Assembly (NCBI GenBank): GCA_026874595.1
Contig: CM049314.1
Span: forward strand, 75,964,300 to 76,028,299
Reading direction: 5' to 3'
DNA: 64,000 nt
Source of the DNA: Sipunculus nudus
Taxonomy: Eukaryota; Annelida; Sipuncula; Golfingiida; Sipunculidae
The translations under genes were made by a program, and so were the position numbers. Shown piece by piece: positions 56,646 to 64,000 of the stretch (its first letter is position 1; each line of letters opens with the position of its first letter). Under the pieces are notes generated by a model. It worked only from the letters and a program-made list of their open reading frames with translations. It was not told the DNA's origin and did not search any database.

Positions 56646-57589
56646 ACCCTTTGTATAACTATAGGGGCAAGAAAGTGGTACTGCTCATATTTTCAAAGTT
56701 TAAGGGGCTTCGTTAGTGGGCCGTACGATCAAAGGATAATAGGAATACAAGACTTCAAACAGCTACAAAAGATTAATTAGCCAAGGTCTCTTGGTCATCA
56801 CTGTCCGTACATAAACAATATTACTCCATAAATGAATTTGTTTGCCTTCAACTCAGCTGCGCAAAGGAAAGGAATGAGTTTATCATTTAATAGCCTAATG
56901 GGCCGTGTCTCTGGATGAGCCACACCATGAATTAGGTTTGCCCCTAATAACTGTGTACACAGCAGTACCTGCATGCCTGAAGCCCTTGCGCGCCGGGAAG
57001 AGAATCCATAATTAACTAATCAATTAACTTTGATGGTAGTATCCCCACGCTGCCCTATAAACCTATTAGAAATTAATCACAATATTATTTGTGAGGTGGT
57101 AGAACCAAGTAAAATGTTTATATTTATGTATCTATTTAAAATACTTCAGTTCTAAATAATTGCATTATTAAACCCGGTCTTATAGCCAAATAAGTAAACA
57201 ACAAATTTGACATAGTATTTTATATGTTTTATAATTTTGATATTTCAATTTAAAGTTAACCATATATTTGACATGCTATTTTATATGTTTTATAATTTCT
57301 ATATTTCCATATTTAATGCATACCCTTTATACCATTAAAAATAACGATCGTTGAGGGTAAGAAAATTTCAATATGTAAATATCAAATTAAACTATTTCAG
57401 ATTCAAACTATCAGTTGTTATCACATATTTTACTATAAAATTTATATTAAAAAAATAAAATATTTTATATAATATGCAAGAAAATATAATTACTTATAAA
57501 CATATTATAAACATTAAAGAGTTTTCAGAACTAGAAAATTTGTAAAGAGACTATATGACTAGTTTATTAAACAGATTTTTAAACAATAT

Positions 57590-57945
57590 ACATATTTTAT
57601 TGTCAGTTCCAATCAATCAGACTCTTAAACGATATATCAGAGCGGGAAAGTCAGACATGTAGATGGCGGCATCTGTTGTGATGAGTGGGAATCAGTGGGG
57701 AGCAGATCTCTGGAAAATATTGCTGTCCCTTGAAGATCTCCGGGTCGTCTCTGGGTGAGGTTCCCTTGGATAACTCAATTGATTATTTGTGCACTTGCAA
57801 ATTAAGTATCATATTCTATACGGATGCCATTAAGAAGTGTATGGGGAAGGTTTAATATGAATAGCTGCCTTATTAATTAAGATATTGCGTTTTCCGGGTT
57901 TTATTTTGATCTCGAGCCAGAGATCTCCGGGTTTTAGATACACCC
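57590..57945 (-). repeat. Right inverted repeat of the MULE-like element
   Basis: About 356 bp, the inverted partner of 54465-54728. It has an extra stretch near 57660-57770 not seen on the left. Confidence 0.75.
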
Positions 57946-58129
57946 ATGAAAACCACAAGGTGTCTTTTAAACAGTGACCAAGTATCAAGTAATTTTAATC
58001 TGTTTACACATTAATAAGCCATGATCTGTCAGACCATATTTTACGGCCAGTTTCGGCTGTTATGAGAAAATGGGACGGTGGCCGGTTTCGGCTGTTATGA
58101 GGGTTAAAGGTCTCAATAATAGAGAATAA

Positions 58130-59337
58130 AATGCTTAAACATTAAAAAAAATCCAGCTGGTGCCACAAGTCTGCAGAAACTGAGGAAACACTCCATCATC
58201 AATATGCATACAAAATCATGGTGATCAGAGCATTAATTGTTCAGAAAATTGTTATTTTGTATCCATTTTTAATTATTCTTGGAGGTATGTACGTTGCAGT
58301 GTTTTAGCTTGGAGGATATAACAGAGGAGGTAACAGAGACCTAATTTCAGGTTTCTTTAGTGAAATTTTGAGGAACTCTCAGGATGTCAACTTAGAAGAT
58401 TCTAGGTCGAAAGGTTAAATATTGTGCTTTGCTTTGGTATCACATTTTCAATTTTTCTGGGGGGTAATTAGTTGCTGGGGTAATCTGAGCCCCATAGCTC
58501 AGAGGAAAAGAGAAACAGAGACCTAATTTCAGGTTTCAAAAGAGACTTTTCATAGACCTCCCTGGATGTCATGTTAGAAGATTCAAGGTCCAATGGTTAT
58601 GATTTGTGCCCTGCTTTGGAATCAAATTTTCAATTATTTTGGGGGGTATACTTATTAGCCCCATAGCTCACAGAATATGGGTAACAGAAACCTAATTTCA
58701 GGTTTCAAAGGAGACTTTTCATAGACCTCCCTGGATGTTATGTTAGAAGATTCTAGGTCCAATAGTTATGATTTGTGCCGCGCTATGGTATCAAATTTTC
58801 AATTATTTTGTGGGGTACTTATTAGCCTAATAGCTCTAAGAATATGGGCAACAGAGATCTAATTTCAGCTTTCAAAGGAGACTTTTCATAGACCTCCCTG
58901 GATATAATGTTAGAATACTCTAGGTCCAATATTTATTATTTGTGCCGTGCTTTGGTATCAAATTTTCAATTATTTTGAGGGGTACTTATTAGCCCCATAG
59001 CTCGAAGAATATGGGTAAAAGAGATCTAATTTCATTTTCCAAAGGAGACTTTTCATAGACCTCCCTGGATATCATGTAAGAAGATTCTAGGTCCAATGGT
59101 TATGATTTGTGCCCTGCTTTGTTATCAAATTTTCAATTATTTAGGGGGGTACTTATTAGCCCCATAGCTTGGACATTATGGGTAACAGAGACCTAACAGG
59201 GACCTATGGACCTCCCTGGTTGTAAAGTTTGAAGATTCTAGGTCCAGTGGTTATGATTTGTGCCCTTTTAACAGATGAACAGACAGACAGACAGACGGTG
59301 GACAAAGGGTGATCGCTATAGCTCAGCTGAGCTAAAA
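58130..59337 (+). repeat. Element with tandem 168-bp units and an H/G-type tail
   Basis: GACTTTTCATAGACCTCCCT recurs at 58544, 58713, 58880 and 59047 (spacing 167-169), with partial units on both sides (about 58330-59240). It ends with GCTCAGCTGAGC (59321-59332) and TAAAAG. The same unit occurs once in 9650-9760 and 41480-41620. Confidence 0.82.
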
Positions 59338-59488
59338 GAAAATGGTGTCAATTCCTCTTTTTCTTGATAACATGTGCTTCCAGTTCCCAACAGAAGACTT
59401 TAAGTGGCAACATCATAACTGAATCTTTTTTGCAAATGCAGGCACTAATGAAGATGACTGCATGACACCATTGTTCTTCCGTATCTGT

Positions 59489-60905
59489 AACAAGGGACCC
59501 ATGGGTCACATCGCTCAGCTGAATTTTGGAAAATATTAGTAATTGCAAAATATTTTTATTTCTTTTGGTTTTTCATGTATATTATCATTAGAAAAGCTAT
59601 GAGAAAATGGCCCTGCTAAAATGAAACTCTGTAAATTATAGAATAATGAACATGAGCTCAACCATTTAGTGATGCACCAAGGGAACAAAAAGGCCTAAGT
59701 TAAGTGTTATATAAAAGTAACATTTCATAAACAAATAACGTGTGAAGGTAATTAAATTTTCAAAAGTTAAATATATGGCCATATGAGTTAAAAATTAATC
59801 CTACAAAGTTTGACCAATATTCCTAATTTTTATACTAAGTTAACAGTGTTATTCACACCTAGGCCCCACCAACTTTAAGAGATATGAATGAAATGCTAAA
59901 AAGTATTTATATCTTCTTAAATCTTGTCAGTTAGCACTTACATTAGATCCTAATATTTTATCACATTTGAATATTAGGATTAAATTCCTGAAATATTTTT
60001 CTTTATAAAAATCAAAATTGTCCAAGTCTCATCAAAAAGAATTTATTTCACATTAAAATTATAAGATTCATCTTGTTTATTAGTCCGGTGTATTGAAGGG
60101 GTGGGTGGGGGGAGGTGTCTCCGTTGTTACTGCTCGTTGCTGAAAAAAATGTTAATTTTAAGATTCATCTAGTTCATAGTACAGGTCTGTCTACAGAATG
60201 GGGGGGGGGGGGGGTGGGGGGGAGAAAAAGGCTCCCAGTGGTATGGTATTAACTGCAGACAGCCTGATCAAGCTCAACTCAGTGGAGAGAGGGCTTGCCC
60301 TGGATTGCATAACATTATGCCAATTAACAGCCTGGGAAGCATATTGAGCTGCACTGAATGAGCCTCCAAAAAAATTCAATAACTAGCCTAATTTTGCAGC
60401 TTTTATTTTCAAATTTCAGATTTTAACAGATTAAATCCTTATGTGTACATGCTGTGAAAATTAAATCCACAGTACTTACAGGAAAAAAAAACGTGCTGTG
60501 GCCAAAGTTGGGCAAAATTTAAGGTACCAGTTTTTTATTTTTGCTAATATTTTAAAAAATTAAAAGATTTTGATCTAATTTTAGGTATACAATTTAATTT
60601 TGATTAATTAAAGTTATATTACTGGAAAAAAGTCCTTAGCTTTAGCTTAGTGGTTTTGATATTAGGCATTCCTGAAGTGTGAAAATAGGTTTTTAATAAA
60701 AAAGTGAGGTTTTTCCTTAATTTCTCAAAGGAACAAAGTCGCAAAGACCCAGTTTTCAGCTTGGTAGGAGATCTTGGGGACATCTTACATTATGCCGAAT
60801 TTTGGATTCCTAGGTCTTGTGGTTTCAAAACGTACCACATCTACGGACGGACAGACAATGGACTATGACTATAGCTCAGATGACTTATAGTCAGCTAAGC
60901 TAAAA
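59489..60905 (+). repeat. H-family element, most complete copy
   Basis: Head AACAAGGGACCCATGGGTC with GCTCAGCTGAA at 59489. Tail hairpin CTCAGATGACT...AGTCAGCTAAG at 60874-60899, then CTAAAAG. 1.4 kb, no coding capacity, with a G-rich run at 60200-60222. Other copies appear as fragments through the window. Confidence 0.65.
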
Positions 60906-62179
60906 GCTGTCTCATTGTTTATTGAACCTGTAAATTTGGGTTCAGCAAAATAGTTTTCCACTTTGGAACTGGTAAATGTGTACAAGCAGAAACTTTTGCA
61001 TCATCTGTATCTCTGTCTTTGAAACATCTAGAGCAAACTTGCTGGATATATTATCTAGTAAGGATTACGAATAATTGCAACTTTATGCATCACTGAACTT
61101 ATTTGGCAGCTGATAGACAGTTCCAGTCTTCTAATGGTCAACAAAAAGAAGCCAAACTGAAAGTGCAACCCTCCAAAGAGCAGCTTTGATCTCATGTAAA
61201 GATCATTTACCCTGCCCAGCCACAAACTGATTTCAGTGGTCCTTTAAAATGTATCAAGATATCTGCAGACTTCTAAACTAACAATTAAGGAACAGGAAAT
61301 TAAAATCAACTGTTGGATGTCTCATCATTTTGAATTTATAACCTGAGCTGTATACTTTAAATGTTATAAACATGAATTAAAGATGTCTTCATGAAGTTTG
61401 CACAGAAACATTTACTTATGTGACAACAGATTTCCTTCTGTCAGATAGAACTTAATAAAGGGCAAATTTACGGACACAATCACGTGCTGATCAATAAAAA
61501 AAAATAAATACCTTATAAAGCAATATTTGATAATGAAAGACTTATGTATGTGAATAATTAAGAGATTTATACAGTCATGTTTAAGTATACTGATCAAATG
61601 CCGGTGGTGTCACAAATAATTAATCATAGCCTTTGCTGGCTAAGTATTATCCAGGGAATCATTTATCTGCAAGGATTTTTCAGTTGTATACAAAGAAAAT
61701 CTTGATTTATTTAATGGTGATTTAATTGGTATTTATTAGAATAAATTGTCCATAACTGAGAAATATAATTTAAGAAAAAATATTTTTTATAAAGTTTGCA
61801 ATATACTGAAGTTTTTTGTAAATACACTGGGTCTAATTCAAAAGATAAAGTTATAATTAATTTTCTTAGAGAGGAATGATATTTTGCCACTGTCTGGTAT
61901 TATTTAACTGGTATCATACCTCCTGAAATTTTGTATCTCAGATCAATAAACATGACTGTGACAGAGTTAAAATGTGTTTTACTGAGTTTTTGAAGATTGT
62001 TATTTTAAAAAAATATTATGCTGTTTATGCTTTGCTTTGATGTGTTAATGAAATTAGACATTGCTACCTACATGTGCTACACATTTAAGTTAGATATGAA
62101 AAAAAAAATTTTGACCAAGTGGTATCACCAATTTGCCAAATTTACAGTGGAATGACTCAAATACTAATTATGAGCTCAC
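60906..62179. other. Intron, nothing recognised
   Basis: AT-rich intron after CTLD exon 1. No repeat family or exon is supported. Confidence 0.5.
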
Positions 62180-62374
62180 CTATCCAAACATCATCTACTG
62201 CGGTGCTTATAATGATGGTATTGATGTAATTTCTTTCCTCGGTCGAGTGCACTGACAGAAGATCAGCATTTTCAACCTCGCACGCTGATTGTGCTGTTTC
62301 GTAGGATTTAGAGCTGGTAAACAGTTTATAGCAGTAACCTCCATTTCCGCTCCATCCTGATCCACACAAAGCAT
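62180..62374 (-). CDS. C-type lectin domain, first-half exon
   Basis: A 195-nt exon on the minus strand encodes the N-terminal half of a C-type lectin-like domain. It opens with LCGSGWSGNGGYCYKLF, continues with SYETAQSACEVENADLLSVHS and reaches VDDVWIG, matching the family's order of C..GW..., CYK, A...C, LLS.HS and WIG. The acceptor is TTTTTTCAG before 62374 and the donor is ATAG|GTGAGC after 62180. Both flanking introns are phase 1. The exon ends on the first base of the Gly codon that the next exon (51086) completes, giving WIGLKDAEQ. Such domains bind sugars or proteins outside the cell. No signal peptide is seen upstream in the window. Confidence 0.85.
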
Positions 62375-62637
62375 CTGAAAAAGTGTTTTTTGGAGTCGCT
62401 TCCTAGATTATAACATCAACAGCAACCAGAGATCAATTATTAATCACTTTTGTTAATTTTGGAGAATCTCGTGAGCAATCATCAGTGAAAATTGGTTGAC
62501 CTCTTAGAGTATGAATTTCACAATTTTTCATAAATGATAACATATAGGTCTGTGTATACAGCCTCTCCATTGATATAAAGGCCTACCGTAAAACGGGGTT
62601 ACTTTGGCCCTTGAAGGGTAACTTTGGCCCACCTCAA

Positions 62638-62830
62638 AACAAGTGACCCATGGGTCATGACGCTCAGCTGACTGGGAAGAGATTGGCAAAAGGAAATTTT
62701 ATCATCTGAATGGTAGTATGTAACCATTCAACGGAAGCATCAAACAGATAAACCAACAGGCTGAGATTGTGTCTGTATTAATATATCTCAAAAATAGAGA
62801 AAAAATGCGTAAAGTTTAAAAAAAATATAG
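62638..62830 (+). repeat. H-like element head with a single 97-bp unit
   Basis: AACAAGTGACCCATGGGTC at 62638. It matches 17232-17420 but has only one of the units that are tandem there. Just before it, GGTTACTTTGGCCC and GGTAACTTTGGCCC form a short direct repeat. Confidence 0.7.
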
Positions 62831-64000
62831 GGGCAATTCCATGAAAATAGGGACATGATGAGCAAAAAATTAATTTGTGTTTTGCATCCAGCAAAGGGCT
62901 TTAATCTGACCATAAGGCCCCTACCTTTATGAAACTAAATAAATTTATGGTTGAAACATACTCTGTCTGCAAGAATTTTGCACCCGTAAAAATGGCTAAA
63001 TTTAACAATGAAACTTTCTCAAAAACAGGTAATAATGAACTCCTTTATTTTCTAGAAACTAAATGGGTATTACTCTTCATACCATTCACTTTGTAATCAC
63101 TAGAGAATGAATTTTAGGCAGAAAGAAGCTTCAGCCCAACTGTTGAAGTGACTGGTCAGAAAGTCAGGGGTGACTTTGATCTTCATGGGTCATGTAACGT
63201 CCGTCACATTAATGTCAAACTATTTTTATTGTAGAAAAATTAGATGGAATTCTGAAATCACCTTTTTAATTCTCCTAGGTTTTGTCAAGACAAGGTGAAT
63301 AATATTAAGAGTCTGCTGGAAAGTATGACAAGTTTGATACAGCAGGCGATAAAAAACTGTAATGTCCGTCACATGTAACGTCCATCACGGGAAAATTGGG
63401 GTCTTGTAACATCCGTCACGCACCCAAAGAATCGAGAAATCATCAGCTGTTTTATCCTCTTTCAATTTTCTAGAACAAAGGATCGTTCCTTAAATCAAAT
63501 ATAGGTGGAGCTGCAGCATGGCAAAATTTACCCACAATGCACCGGTACTTCCTGTCATTTACAAGGTCAAGAAGACAACTTTTTATATTTCTTGATATTT
63601 AGTGAAACAGCCGCATTCTCAGTAAGGTTACCCTCCCGAGGCAGCGGAAATCTTGTGCATCTAAAGAAGCTACTGATTTTCCTGCTGCTGGGGGTGACTG
63701 TTTATGATACACTTAAACACCAGGAGGTGTGTCCTTGTATTGCAGCCAACCAAATGCCAGTTATCAAACACTCGACAGGCATCATGGCTCTGCCAATAGC
63801 TGCACTTCAAGTGCGCTTAAGTGCACTCAAGTGGTTACTCTTAGTAAAATTAGTCAAATTTTAATTGCTCCCTCTGCTTTGTTGCATCATCGACTGGTCA
63901 ATTATGACATTAAGATTATGTTAGCGTAGCCATGTATCCATTTGCCAGCAAAACGGAAACCAGCCAGCGAGGTGTGCACAGAGCCAATGTTGTAAAATTT
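62831..64000. other. Upstream region, short repeated motif, no supported exon
   Basis: TAACGTCCGTCAC-like motifs occur at 63195, 63360, 63376 and 63409. The plus-strand ORF at 63505-63864 shows no domain, and I do not call it. No upstream exon of the lectin gene was recognised. Confidence 0.45.

Larger units (their letters stand above)
54465..57945. mobile_element. Decayed MULE-like DNA transposon with long inverted repeats
   Basis: The ends GGGTGTATCTAAAAC (54465 on) and its complement (up to 57945) begin long imperfect inverted repeats, about 54465-54728 and 57590-57945. They share blocks such as the one coding ATTGATTGGAACTGACAATA and its complement at 57600. The right arm holds about 100 bp missing on the left. 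Between them lies a minus-strand transposase relic (55500-56170) plus AT-rich filler. No target duplication was clear. Long inverted ends plus a MULE-type core suggest the Mutator-like group; other DDE families with long ends are possible. Confidence 0.68.
3298..62374 (-). other. Gene model: mosaic lectin CTLD-F5/8C-EGF-F5/8C (partial)
   Basis: Eight exons on the minus strand can be joined in one open frame: 62374-62180, 51086-50898, 32511-32354, 31161-31021, 27893-27755, 14556-14419, 4998-4826, 3477-3298. Each has an AG before it and a GT after it on the minus strand. Phases agree at every junction: phase 1 at domain borders and inside the CTLD, phase 0 inside each F5/8 C domain. Cysteine-rich extracellular modules imply a secreted or cell-surface protein that binds carbohydrate or phospholipid, as in the C-type lectin and discoidin families. 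The signal peptide, any upstream exons and the last exon of the second F5/8 C domain lie outside the window or were not found. The join over 59 kb is inferred; two neighbouring genes, or extra exons I missed, remain possible. Confidence 0.62.

Noticed and set aside
56369-56647. Ser/Leu-rich 92-residue ORF.
   Set aside because: A by-product of the GA/CA simple-repeat tract.
63505-63864. 119-residue plus-strand ORF near the right edge.
   Set aside because: No recognised domain, no splice context, and composition like random intronic sequence.
3407-63864. CRISPR array, bacterial operons or prophage.
   Set aside because: Direct repeats here are minisatellites without unique equal-length spacers, genes are split by introns, and nothing prokaryotic is present.

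Overview
This is eukaryotic, AT-rich, very repeat-dense intronic DNA, most likely from a bivalve or another marine mollusc. The reasons are split genes with GT/AG junctions, secreted lectin-type mosaic exons, a BEL/Pao and a Ty3/Gypsy retrotransposon, and many short dispersed repeats (TGACCTTGACC-rich blocks, elements with internal minisatellites). The organism call is inference, not a match.

Host gene. Eight exons on the minus strand, read from high to low coordinates, share one compatible reading phase: two exons of a C-type lectin domain (62374-62180, 51086-50898), three exons of an F5/8 type C (discoidin) domain (32511-32354, 31161-31021, 27893-27755), one EGF-like exon (14556-14419) and the first two exons of a second F5/8 C domain (4998-4826, 3477-3298). 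Domain borders are all phase 1 and introns inside the F5/8 C domains are phase 0. They read as one secreted or membrane-anchored mosaic protein, CTLD-F5/8C-EGF-F5/8C, open at both window edges.

Mobile DNA. A BEL/Pao element (18598-26786, minus) has seemingly identical 1286-bp LTRs and a 5-bp target duplication. It sits inside an older short element. Its gag-protease and RT-integrase parts are in one frame, split only by a UAG. A Ty3/Gypsy element (42653-50607, minus) has gag and pol in different frames with a correctly phased U UUA AAC slippery heptamer in the overlap. A decayed MULE-like DNA transposon with long inverted ends lies at 54465-57945.

Short dispersed families fill the rest. I label them P (inverted subterminal TATCCGCC blocks, core of about 149/129-bp units with the palindrome AGGTGGCGCCACCT), H (head AACAAGGGACCCATGGGTC, tail hairpin), G (TGACC-rich), K (head AACAAGGCCTACAGGCC), R and Q. 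Several carry tandem arrays inside. Separate minisatellites lie at 1-1100, 29340-30330 and 31683-32305. A heat-shock-element-rich, TATA-containing block at 28187-28676 may be a solo LTR.
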